A DNA stretch of 64,000 nucleotides from Baylisascaris procyonis (lineage: Eukaryota > Nematoda > Chromadorea > Rhabditida > Ascarididae), in the NCBI GenBank assembly GCA_037389465.1, contig JAZARR010000072.1, forward strand, positions 529,040 to 593,039. Reading direction: 5' to 3'. The notes beneath the pieces are model-generated. The model was not told where the DNA came from. It did not search any database and saw only the letters and a program-made list of their open reading frames with translations. The translations under genes and the position numbers were made by a program. Positions 1-9,200 of the stretch are shown in pieces (within the stretch, counting starts at the first letter, position 1; each line of letters starts with the position of its first letter).

Positions 1-1
1 A

Positions 2-3000
2 AAGGATCCCGACCTGCTCAGGGCATATGAAAAGACATTCGACGAGCAGCTGAAGATGGGCGTAATCGAAGAGGTCACAAATGCAAAGCCAGAAGGCCCA
101 GTGTACTACATGCCACACCAGGCGGTCGTTCGGCCAGACAAGGCTACGACGAAATTCAGGATCGTATACGACGCGTCCTCGAAAGCAGGGAAAGACGAAC
201 GCTCGTTGAACGATATGCTGCTCAGAGGGCCACTTCTCCTAGCAAATGTGTGCGGAATTTTACTTCGGGCCCGACTAGCTCCGATACTCATAACCGCGGA
301 CGTCGAGAAAGCATTCTTACAGTTAGGTCTGCATGACGACCAACGAGATGCGGTACGATTCATCTGGGTGAAGGACGTAACCGCGCCAGTCGATTCGTCA
401 AATCTAAGGGTGTTCAGATTTACTCGCGTACCCTTTGGTGTAATCTCCTCACCATTCCTGCTGAACGCCACAATCCGACACCACCTAAAACGGAAAACGA
501 CCGAGTTGAGAGAGGAGATACAAGACAACATTTACGTGGACAATGTATTCCTGACCGCACAGCAGGTGTCCACGGCAATCATGAAGAGCCAAGAGGCAAA
601 GAGCATCTTTGAAGAAGCTCATATGAATCTTCGAGAGTTTCGAAGCAACAGTTTAGAAGTCCTTTCTGCATTGAACGAGGACTCAGAACAAGCGCAGCAC
701 AAGGCTACGTTACTGGGAGTCACATGGGACCTCCGGAACGACAAGATGATCTTCAACACTAAGAAGTGCAACAAAAGCCCAGCAACCAAACGACAATTCC
801 TTTCATATACGGCAGAGTTCTACGACCCCCTGGGGCTACTCACGCCGGCCACGCTTCCGTTGAAACTATTTCTTCAACAGTTGTGGAAGAAGGAATACGA
901 CTGGGACCAACCCTTCGACAACGCTGACCGTCAAGATGCTGAGACACTACTGCAGCGTTTTCAAGGGCAATCGCTCAAGCTGGACCGGAAACTCACAGCG
1001 GAATTAGACAAAGAATGCGCCGAAATTCACGTCTTCGTGGACGCCTCTAAAGATGCGTACGCCGCCGTGGCGTATTTACGCTCATACAGCGAAAATCGTT
1101 ATGTAAGTTCACTATTGATGTCCAAGAGCAGAGTGGCTCCAGTACGCGGCATCACGATCCCGCGACTCGAACTGATGGCAGCCCTAATCGGCAGCAGGCT
1201 GCTCCGTTTCATACAGGAACAGCTGAAGCACACCGGACCGACGTTTCTCTGGAGCGATTCGCAGGCAACCCTGCACTGGATCGCGACAGCTACCACCGTG
1301 GACCGCTTTGTCGACAATCGAGTTGCCGAAATTCGCAGAAGCCCGGCACAGTTTCGCTACGTTGAAAGTGCCAACAATCCTGCGGACCTAGCGTCCCGTG
1401 GTCTCACCATCGCAGAACTTGAGCGATGCATTCAATGGTGGCAGGGACCCTCATTTCTGCAACAAGGAAGCGAGTATTGGCCTGCATGGACGGTTCCACG
1501 CAACCCAGTGACGCTGGTGACTATCTCAAAACTGCTACTGCCGGCCGGCATTATTGAATGCGAAAGGTTCAGCTGCTTCAACAAACTTAGACGAACAACA
1601 ATACAAGTGCTTCGAGCCATCAAGCGCATGCTGAGAAGCACCCAAGTCCACCTACAACGGCAGTTCTGGGAAGTGGTAAGACTGGAGGGACCCACCACAG
1701 CGAGCGAACTGGAGTGGGCAGAGGTTATCCTCATCTCACAGGTGCAAACTAAGGCAGACGAGGAAGTCGAGCGGAACACCGGCAACGTCGACCTTTATCA
1801 GGACGAACGAGGAGTCTTGAGATGCATAGGAAGGCTGCAGCATGCAGCACTACCGGAAGAGACGATTCACCCAGTCTTCCTCCCAAAGTCATCGGCCCTC
1901 ACTAAACTCATTATTCTAGCCCGACACAAGGAATCGGGGCATACTGGAGTGTCACAGACGTTGGCCAGCGTCAGAGAACGCTACTGGGTTCCACAGGGTC
2001 GAGCGACGGTCAAGCGCGTACTTCGACGACACTGCATGACGTGCCGCAAATGGAATGCACAGCCCTTCAAACTTCCGGCCTTCCCTCCATTACCAGAAGA
2101 GAGGACACGTGCAGCGCGAGCCTTCCAGAACGTTGGCCTGGACTACATGGGACCTATAACAGTACGCGACTCTGGAGGCCTTTGCAAACGATGGATAGCC
2201 CTCTTCACCTGCCTGGCCACTCGAGCCATCCACTTGGAAACCGCAAACAACCTGTCCGCAGAACAGTTCCTACACGTCTTGAGACGGTTTATTGCCAGGA
2301 ACGGTTACCCTACCAGTGTGATACTGCACAACGCGCCTCAATTCCAGTTGGTCAAACAGGTCATGCATAATGCCGTTGCCACATCTATTACATGGCGATT
2401 CATTACGCCCTTCGCACCCTGGCAAGGAGGAGTATATGAACGGCTGGTAGGCCTAACTAAAACAGCTTTCCGCAAAGCAGTCGGCAGAAGGCTGTTGACC
2501 GAGGAAGAATTCACAACGATAGCGATTGAATGTGAAGCTATAGTGAATAGCCGACCACTCACCTACGTAGACTCAGCCATTGGAGAGATACTAAGGCCAA
2601 TTGACTTCCTCCGACCGCGGGCAATTATAGCAGAACGAGAACCAAGCTCCGACAGCGACAAAGACCCAGACTACACAGAAGGCAATCGCGGAAAGCTGCT
2701 GAGGCTCTGGAAGGCAACAGTCGGTAGCTTAGACCGTTTCTGGAAGCTCTGGACGCAAGAATATTTGTTGAGCCTCCGAGAAAGGTACCGCAGGGAACAT
2801 CAACAGTCCCGCCGAGTTACGTGCCGTGCACCACGAGAACATGAAGTCGTCATTGTCGCCGAAGATGGTCTGCCCAGAGCGGAATGGAAGCTAGGCAAAG
2901 TTGAAAAGGTGCACAAGGACAGCGGCGGGAAAACGAAGACGGTAGACGTCAGAATGCCAAACGGTCATGTGCTAAAGAGACCAGTGAACATGCTCTACCC

Positions 3001-3037
3001 CTCGAAGTGTCTGAGGAAGAAAAGGAAACGCAAATAG
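2..3037 (+). CDS. BEL/Pao pol polyprotein, C-terminal part (RT-RNase H-integrase)
   Basis: The frame is open from the first complete codon at position 2, so the protein continues to the left. The Met at 56 is internal (the residues DEQLKMGVIEEV match the start of the BEL RT domain). Domains, numbered from the codon at 2: reverse transcriptase to about residue 230, with the polymerase box reading YVDN at nt 533-544; then the region Pfam calls Pao retrotransposon peptidase A17 (TLLGVTWD), RNase H with HVFVDAS (Asp at nt 1040), RLELMAAL and WSDSQATLHW. The integrase has an intact HHCC zinc motif (HKESGH...HCMTC, nt about 1924-2045) and the first catalytic Asp in GLDYMGP. At the second catalytic position it reads LHNAPQF, with His at nt 2327 where Asp is expected. 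The Glu in GGVYERLVG (nt 2438) is present. The C-terminal part resembles the DUF5641 region that ends BEL polyproteins. There is no internal stop or frameshift in 3 kb, so the copy is young, but integration activity is probably lost. Confidence 0.93.
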   Translation, partial: KDPDLLRAYEKTFDEQLKMGVIEEVTNAKPEGPVYYMPHQAVVRPDKATTKFRIVYDASSKAGKDERSLNDMLLRGPLLLANVCGILLRARLAPILITADVEKAFLQLGLHDDQRDAVRFIWVKDVTAPVDSSNLRVFRFTRVPFGVISSPFLLNATIRHHLKRKTTELREEIQDNIYVDNVFLTAQQVSTAIMKSQEAKSIFEEAHMNLREFRSNSLEVLSALNEDSEQAQHKATLLGVTWDLRNDKMIFNTKKCNKSPATKRQFLSYTAEFYDPLGLLTPATLPLKLFLQQLWKKEYDWDQPFDNADRQDAETLLQRFQGQSLKLDRKLTAELDKECAEIHVFVDASKDAYAAVAYLRSYSENRYVSSLLMSKSRVAPVRGITIPRLELMAALIGSRLLRFIQEQLKHTGPTFLWSDSQATLHWIATATTVDRFVDNRVAEIRRSPAQFRYVESANNPADLASRGLTIAELERCIQWWQGPSFLQQGSEYWPAWTVPRNPVTLVTISKLLLPAGIIECERFSCFNKLRRTTIQVLRAIKRMLRSTQVHLQRQFWEVVRLEGPTTASELEWAEVILISQVQTKADEEVERNTGNVDLYQDERGVLRCIGRLQHAALPEETIHPVFLPKSSALTKLIILARHKESGHTGVSQTLASVRERYWVPQGRATVKRVLRRHCMTCRKWNAQPFKLPAFPPLPEERTRAARAFQNVGLDYMGPITVRDSGGLCKRWIALFTCLATRAIHLETANNLSAEQFLHVLRRFIARNGYPTSVILHNAPQFQLVKQVMHNAVATSITWRFITPFAPWQGGVYERLVGLTKTAFRKAVGRRLLTEEEFTTIAIECEAIVNSRPLTYVDSAIGEILRPIDFLRPRAIIAEREPSSDSDKDPDYTEGNRGKLLRLWKATVGSLDRFWKLWTQEYLLSLRERYRREHQQSRRVTCRAPREHEVVIVAEDGLPRAEWKLGKVEKVHKDSGGKTKTVDVRMPNGHVLKRPVNMLYPSKCLRKKRKRK

Positions 3038-5199
3038 CGTCACACAGGGAACAATTCGTGAAACACCCTGCAGACGGAAACCTGCAGGAAGAGGAAACTG
3101 AGGAAGCGGTGGAGAATCGAAACGAGCGTAAAACTCCCAGAAGATTGTACTCACACACGTTGTCCACAGTAATGGTCGTACTACTCGCAACCTTCGCATT
3201 GGCAAGCAGCGCGCCAGCGAAACCACTATTTCACATATGCGTCAAACGCGGCCACGGCCTGTATATGAAGATGCCCGACAAATTAAACTGTACGGACGTC
3301 CGCGAGGAAACACACGGCTACCCGCAAACCGTGGAAGTGTTGAACAGGGCGTTCATTTCGGCGAATGCAACTTTCTGCGCGCAAATAACGCGCACCGTCT
3401 GCACCAATTGCTTCTTTCGATGGAGTATGGCTGTCACCCGCGATGAGACAACAGTCCAGAACGTCACTCCATCGCAATGTTGGGAGATGCGACAAACACT
3501 GGAGCTCAGTGGCATACGTCTCGAAGCAATTGACGAAAACCGATGGGCATCCAGACAGCCAACTGAGTATAGCTACGGCTGGATCGGAACACGATGCCAT
3601 GCAACTACAAATTACCGTATGGAACAGGGAGTAATCAAGTTCTACGATGGCTTAAGTCGTTCATTGGGATGCGACAAGACTCTGGGAAAATGCGTCACAG
3701 CCTCGGAGACGATACTGTGGGACCCGAGCGAAGTGGCCGATCAATGTCCTTATCGAACGCTGGGAAAGGTGACCGCTCAAGTATCAAACCGATTCGTCAC
3801 AATTCCTTCAATGCAAGCCGTATTCGTCAGAACCAGAGAGACGCAGAACGGTACAAGCGTCGACACAATATGCAAATTTCGGAGAGCCGAGATGATGAAA
3901 AACGGAATCATTATAGAATTCAGTCCCGAAGGACAGCTCTCTCGAGAAGAACGAAATCGTGTGCTCAGCGGGAGGACGCTGTTTGTCGAACAACTACCAG
4001 AAGAAATCAATAAGAAAAGCGACCTCTCCGTGAACGCCAAATTACAGTTCCTGTGGAACAGCCTCAATGAACGAGAACAAGGAGTGACTCGGGAAATTCG
4101 GCACAGAATTTGCGAGCAACACAACCGCCTCCTTTGGCTCATCGAAGCTCTGAGCAGAACTGACCCAACTACGGCAGCGCGAATACTCCTCAAACGGACG
4201 GATGTCACTGCAGAGAATATAGGGGACCTTCTGAAAGTATTCCCATGTAAGAAACTGGAGATATCCAAGGTCTTCATAGACCACAAAGTCGGCGGCAAGT
4301 GCTACCGAGATCTCCCGGTACGCTACAAGGACAGGATCTTGTTCATCCAGCCAAGATCACAGGAACTCAAGACCGCAGCGGAAGAAATCGCCTGTAGCGA
4401 GATCAGAACGAAAGAGGACAAAAGAATTGCGGAGGAATGGGCACGTCAAACAGACGAAGAGGAACCAATTTTCGACGCGCCACCGCTCACGGACATATCT
4501 GAGGAAAGGCTTCAGTCCATGCTAAACATGTTCGAGAGGGCGCACCAAGCATGGGAACAACCCTCAAAGGAAAGAGAAAAGTCGATGGCCGACTCCATAC
4601 GAGACGAAGCGGAGGAAATTATCGAGGCTGCCAGCGAAACAATCGACAAATCCACTGTCGCTATCGCGAAGGAGCTCGAGGCCATCGCCTCACAATGGCG
4701 GTGGATCATAGTTGCGGCGATCGCGGTGGGATTAGGAGTCGCAGGCGCCGCGGCGGCATACTTCGGGCGACAGTACGTCCTCTACCTGACGGGATGCTGC
4801 CGTGTAAGAAGTCGACCGAACAAAAGAAGAGCGACCGGGGCAGCACACGAAGAGACAGAAACTCCCGCGAGGATGCAGAGGTTTGAACCGATCTGGGTGC
4901 CTCTTGCAAACTTCCAAGGCCGCGGGAGTGTCGCGAATAGCGAGTGCATGCATGAAGGCTCATGCCGTCATGGCGACTCGCTGGCGCCGCTGAATAGCAA
5001 AAGACGGTCAGCCGTCTCAGCGGCGCCAGCTAAGATGGACAGCCGATGCATCAGCATCGGAAACGAAACGATGCTAAAAGGATTCATGGCCCACAAAAAG
5101 AGGCGTGAGACCGTATCGGAAAGGGCCAACGTAATGGAAGGCGGAGTTGCGCAAAGGGATATAAGCAGCCCAAGCTCAACTCCGCCATTCGCTTGCTAG
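3007..5199 (+). CDS. Envelope-like membrane glycoprotein of the BEL/Pao element
   Basis: A 730-residue ORF overlaps the last 31 nt of pol in the -1 frame, the place where some nematode BEL elements carry an env-like gene. It has a charged leader of about 50 residues, then a hydrophobic signal-like segment (MVVLLATFALASSAPA, residues about 56-71). A Cys-rich ectodomain follows, starting with HICVKRGHGLYMKMPDKLNC and carrying several N-x-S/T sites. A long acidic amphipathic helix lies at about 525-563, a transmembrane segment (WIIVAAIAVGLGVAGAAAAYF) at about 566-588, and a juxtamembrane CCRVRSR. The cytoplasmic tail is about 140 residues. The Met at nt 3172 begins the signal peptide and follows a CACAG acceptor-like site, so the functional start may be on a spliced mRNA rather than at 3007. 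The family of the ectodomain is not recognised; I saw no diagnostic fusion-loop motif. The reading frame is intact. Confidence 0.75.
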   Translation: MSEEEKETQIASHREQFVKHPADGNLQEEETEEAVENRNERKTPRRLYSHTLSTVMVVLLATFALASSAPAKPLFHICVKRGHGLYMKMPDKLNCTDVREETHGYPQTVEVLNRAFISANATFCAQITRTVCTNCFFRWSMAVTRDETTVQNVTPSQCWEMRQTLELSGIRLEAIDENRWASRQPTEYSYGWIGTRCHATTNYRMEQGVIKFYDGLSRSLGCDKTLGKCVTASETILWDPSEVADQCPYRTLGKVTAQVSNRFVTIPSMQAVFVRTRETQNGTSVDTICKFRRAEMMKNGIIIEFSPEGQLSREERNRVLSGRTLFVEQLPEEINKKSDLSVNAKLQFLWNSLNEREQGVTREIRHRICEQHNRLLWLIEALSRTDPTTAARILLKRTDVTAENIGDLLKVFPCKKLEISKVFIDHKVGGKCYRDLPVRYKDRILFIQPRSQELKTAAEEIACSEIRTKEDKRIAEEWARQTDEEEPIFDAPPLTDISEERLQSMLNMFERAHQAWEQPSKEREKSMADSIRDEAEEIIEAASETIDKSTVAIAKELEAIASQWRWIIVAAIAVGLGVAGAAAAYFGRQYVLYLTGCCRVRSRPNKRRATGAAHEETETPARMQRFEPIWVPLANFQGRGSVANSECMHEGSCRHGDSLAPLNSKRRSAVSAAPAKMDSRCISIGNETMLKGFMAHKKRRETVSERANVMEGGVAQRDISSPSSTPPFAC

Positions 5200-5219
5200 C
5201 CATCGGCCACTTAGTGGCC
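4981..5219 (+). other. Cluster of perfect inverted repeats at the end of the env-like ORF
   Basis: Five perfect stems occur within 240 nt. A 13-bp arm CTGGCGCCGCTGA (4981-4993) pairs with 5017-5029. Nested inside it, AGACGG/CCGTCT (5002-5007 and 5012-5017) has a 4-nt loop. CCGATGC/GCATCGG (5043-5049 and 5054-5060) has a 4-nt loop. GGCGGAGTTG pairs with CAACTCCGCC (5140-5149 and 5177-5186). GGCCAC/GTGGCC (5205-5210 and 5214-5219) straddles the region just after the stop. These could form a structured RNA near the 3' end of the element's transcript. Function is unknown. Confidence 0.7.
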
Positions 5220-5239
5220 TTCACGCTTCGCCCGCACCG

Positions 5240-5472
5240 CCTTCAACAGTACGTCGTCTCCAACAGTGCCTTCAACAGTACGTCGTCTCCAACAGTGCCT
5301 TCAATAGTACGTCGTCTCCAACAGTGCCTTCAACAGTACGTCGTCTCCAACAGTGCCTTCAACAGTACGTCGTCTCCAACAGTGCCTTCAACAGTACGTC
5401 GTCTCCAACAGTGCCTTCAACAGTACGTCGTCTCCAACATCACCTTCAACGGAACGTCGCCTTCGGTCGTCA
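5240..5472 (+). repeat. 29-bp minisatellite, 7 copies plus a degenerate tail
   Basis: Units begin with CCTTCAACAGTACGTCG at 5240, 5269, 5298, 5327, 5356, 5385 and 5414, with a strict 29-bp period. The third unit has one C-to-T change; the seventh diverges at its end and an eighth (5443) decays. It lies just downstream of the env-like stop codon. As 29 is not a multiple of 3, the array reads open in more than one frame, which produces artefactual small ORFs here. It probably belongs to the retroelement's 3' untranslated region or LTR. Confidence 0.95.
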
Positions 5473-5911
5473 ACAACAGTGCTCCGTTCTCGTGCGCCTG
5501 CCATCCATCGTCTCGTTTTCGTTCTATACTGATTCCGCACCAGCGTGATCTACTGAACGTGAGTATTTTGCAACCCTTGCAAACATAATTTTTTCACTCG
5601 TTCAGTACAGGGAGAAGAGACAGTCATCCCCATACCTCTTATATCGTTTTCAACTGTTGAAGGCGCCGCACAGATAAGAACGATGTCACAGTCGTGGAAA
5701 GCGTTTGCTTTTCAGTTTGGAATGGACTGCGGGTTTCGATTGGTTTACTATGAGGTTCGCTTAGCGGGGCGTCCTATTACTGCATCGTGCATCAATGGAA
5801 TCGTGGCATATCACGGTGGCACCATCTATATCGAGTGCACACAGGAAACACTTTGAAATCGCGACATTTCGATTTATAGCGAAGCTGTTTTGTGAATAAA
5901 AGGATGTTTAG
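5473..5911. other. Non-coding stretch, possible LTR 3' region
   Basis: No gene is supported here. A purine-rich tract (GGGAGAAGAGACAG, about 5610-5623) could be a polypurine tract but is not followed by a recognisable LTR start. An AATAAA lies at 5895-5900 and may be the retroelement's polyadenylation signal. Confidence 0.35.
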
Positions 5912-6083
5912 GGCCAAGCTAAGCCTATGCCTACGCCTAATCCTATGCCTAAGCCTAAGCTTAAGCCTAAGCCTAATTCTAAGTCCAAGGCCAAGCCTAA
6001 GTCTAGGGCTAGGCCTAAGCCCAAGCCTAAGCCTGAGCTTAAACCTGACCCCAGGCATAAGGCTAAGCCAAAGCCTGAACCGA
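5912..6083 (-). repeat. Degenerate interstitial telomeric repeat (GCCTAA on + strand)
   Basis: About 170 bp of imperfect hexamers, mostly CCTAAG with CCTATG, CCTACG, CCAAGC and similar variants. The G-rich (TTAGGC) strand is the minus strand, i.e. the opposite orientation to the terminal telomere. The degree of divergence, compared with the near-perfect terminal array, points to an old insertion. It ends about 200 bp before the proposed ect-2 start codon. Confidence 0.88.
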
Positions 6084-6282
6084 CGAGACTTTCAGTTTTG
6101 AAAAGTCTGCTTTGAGGGTTCGGCAGGATGGACTGGTGTAGGCAAATTCAGGCAGATTAATGCCAAGTGCTTTATTGGCTGTATTTGGAACATCGCATGT
6201 TCTTTAGTGTAATAGTCAGAAATACTGCTGCGCGGCTGTTGCATTTGGTCTGTTCTGTTGGGTTTTGTGGACGAAGAGTGAC

Positions 6283-9200
6283 ATGGATCACGTAAAGAAA
6301 ATTGCCCACTCAGGCAGGAACGATATTAGTGACCGCGAAGGTATGTGTCGTGGTTGTCCCTTTTAGTGGACCACCTTAGCGAATGGATAATAAGAGATTT
6401 AGTTTTTCGAAGTTCCTTTCTGTACAGGGTGGGGATCTGGTAGTAAAACTTTCCATAATTACTTCAAGAGATCCTGCCACTTGCTCCTCACGTCACTATC
6501 GACAGTCCTCCATTTCGCTGCTCTACCTAGGAAACAGTAAACGACCAAATGCACGAATAAATCTGAAATTTTTGTCATCACAAAGCTCCATGTGGGCGGT
6601 CTTTGCAGAAGCGTTGTCATTGAAATAAAAATATATGAGAAAACATTTTCACGGAAACTCTCACGTCCATGACCAGAAGATGGCATGTTTGATGTGTATA
6701 ATCGAAAAGTGCGCTTTGAGGAACTGAATGTTTCCGTGTTGTCGAACATCATGTTTTCGTCTTTACACATTTCTTCGTGTCAAAAAAATGCATTGTCTTA
6801 ATGTGGCTGTTAGGATAGAACGATGTGTCTATCGATCAGTGGTCTGATCAGTTCATCGTTGTTTCAGAAGAAGAAGAACCGTATAGCGCTAAGCGATTCC
6901 TACCGCAGAAAAGACAAGTTAAGAGAGTCTGTCTTATTGGCGCTTTAAGAGGCGATGCGTGGTTGGTTGCATTGCTTAAGGTGAGGGTTTTGACGCTGTT
7001 GAATACTGCATTGGCTTATGATTTTTAACGGATTTTTGAGGTGATGCTTCAGTTTAAATGTTGACGCTTGCCAAATTATATTTCGTTCGTAACGCTTGAT
7101 TTATTTAGTTACTTCTTGTTGCAGTGAACAAACGATTCAATGAAACATTTATTGCTATAAACGCGTAAATGAACGTAAAAGATCCTGAAAAAAACGGCTG
7201 TCTCTCTCAGTTGTCCTGGTGATTTTCCCATTTCTGCTATCACTGTTTGTTTGCCCACAGGTAGACATGACGTGGCGATTTGGAACATGGCAGGTACGTT
7301 GCATTCCGTGGTGTCATTCTTATTCTGCGGGACTAATGTCTTGAGCTGAAGTTTTCTCGTTTCAAGGATTATTTCTCTTTGAATATTGTCGAAAGCGAGA
7401 GTGGAATAGAATATAAGGATGACCCAAACATGGTTTTCCTCTGCTCGGACTTTATCTATGACCGGCATTTCAAAGATTTGCAGTCCCGTGGCAGTCCTAT
7501 CATCGGGCGAGCCTTGGTCATGTCGTACGCTGCAAAGTCGAAGGTTTGTACCCTCACTTATCAATTCGCACCCCTTCTGAGCTCATAGTATTGCATGACA
7601 AACACCTTTGAAAATAGGCAACGCTTCGAAATTGAGTTGCCGAATATATGCACAGAATTGACTGTTGCCTTTGTGCGTCAGGTAAAGCAGTTCCTTTGTT
7701 TTAGAGGATCGCTGTTTTGTCATGTTATTTAAAATAAGCGTTTTTATCACGAGAAATGTTTTTTCCGTCACATGTAAAAATACTTCACATAGAGCCAGAT
7801 TTTTTGACTTGGAATATCATCGGACACGCTTAGAAAAATCCAGTTTTTCTGACAAAAATATAATTATCAAATGAATGACTATTTTGTCTTAAAATTCTTT
7901 CATGAAAAAGAGTGTCGTCTCGGGTGTTACAGTTGCTTAGAACGAGTACTGAATGAACAGCAATTCTGGCCTCGAGAACTTCTAAAGTTTAATATGTAAG
8001 AACCTATTGAATTTCTCCACAATAAGAGTAGTGAGCAGATTGTGGTTGAAAAATTCTTGGCCTCTCTACTACGGTCCCATCTTCATATGCATATCGCAAA
8101 GTCCCATAGTTCAGCTTTACAACCTGTTTTGTTTTGAAAGATTTAAATGCTTGAATTACATTGCATTGGCAAGTGATAACCTCTGTTCTTTTTCTTCTTT
8201 GACAGGATCCTTTTTTAGAGCAACATTGTCCCACGCTGCTGTTCACCTCCACCCGTTGAGCGTAATGGATATAGCGAAAAATTTTCACTTCCAAACCTCA
8301 TTCAAATAACGTCATTTTATCGATCTCCATATGTAGAATATGGTCATTGGGAGGTGGATCATGTTCCTGACGAAGTTAAAAATGCATAAGACCATGCAGC
8401 GATTTCGAGGTTTCCTGACCCAAGTCAAGGATTAGATTCTAATTCGGTAATGGAGTTCTAAGAATTTAAAATGTGCCACCGTTCCACGCTGTGCGACCCA
8501 ACACTATGCGACCGCTGGGAGTCGGCGGCGACTGGATCGAACAGTAAACATTGCAGCTTTCAGCCCTTGGTGTTTCCCCGAGCGAATCGTCCTCTGTACA
8601 CTAATTGTATGGCCGGAATTACGATAGCATTGTCGGGCATATCAAGGGAAAAATGCCGCGAGACGATCAACCTCATCCATTTCATGGGTGGCAGCGTACG
8701 CAGACGATTTTCGCCACGTGTGACACATCTGATCACCGACTCAGTTCTCTGCTCCCAATACCGCGTAAGAAGCCACTAGAATATCGCGAATAAATGAATT
8801 GAAGATCAAATTAATGTCACGAAACCCTTCTAGCAGTTGCGCGATCATAAGGGCCTTGCTATAGAATTAACCCTCATATGGTGGTGGGCTTGGGACGCAT
8901 GTGGGTTGCGGCTAAGTTTTGAGTTTCATGAATCCGTAGTTTTGAGAGAGACCTTGACGTTGCCCAAAATAGGCAGTACTTTATAGGCGCATCACTTGGT
9001 TAGTAATACGTCGTTCCAGTTGTCTTTTGCCACGAATAACCCCTCCTTCAGAGACAGTAGCGGTCAAACTCTAGCCCAAAATGCTTATCATTCGTACTGG
9101 ATCTAATTGCTGCTCCATAAGCATAGTCGCAAAGGCTCAGCAATCAACCTTTCTCCGACCAAATAGAGGTGAGGCACCAGTTTGCAGGTGTGAAATGTTG

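Larger units (their letters stand above)
1..5480 (+). mobile_element. BEL/Pao LTR retrotransposon, 3' part (left end outside window)
   Basis: The element is defined by a pol frame open from the left edge with RT, Pao-type A17 region, RNase H and integrase in the BEL/Pao order, followed by an envelope-like ORF. The gag region, the protease and the 5' LTR lie to the left of the window. I could not fix the right boundary: with no 5' LTR visible, the 3' LTR cannot be recognised by comparison. The end given is the end of the 29-bp minisatellite. The AATAAA at 5,895 could belong to the 3' LTR, in which case the element reaches about 5.9 kb. Codon usage in both ORFs is more GC-rich than in the surrounding introns. 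Confidence 0.85.

Noticed and set aside
5240..5472. CRISPR-like 29-bp repeats
   Set aside because: Units are directly adjacent with no spacers, in a eukaryotic retroelement; this is a minisatellite.
5609..5623. Polypurine tract marking the 3' LTR start
   Set aside because: Without the 5' LTR for comparison and with no clear TG start after it, the LTR boundary cannot be supported.
5792..6115. Lys-Pro-Lys and Leu-Ser-Leu rich ORFs on both strands
   Set aside because: They are translations of the degenerate interstitial telomere repeat.
7109..7564. Minus-strand 151-codon ORF
   Set aside because: It is antisense to ect-2 exon 3 and intron 2 and has no domain signature.
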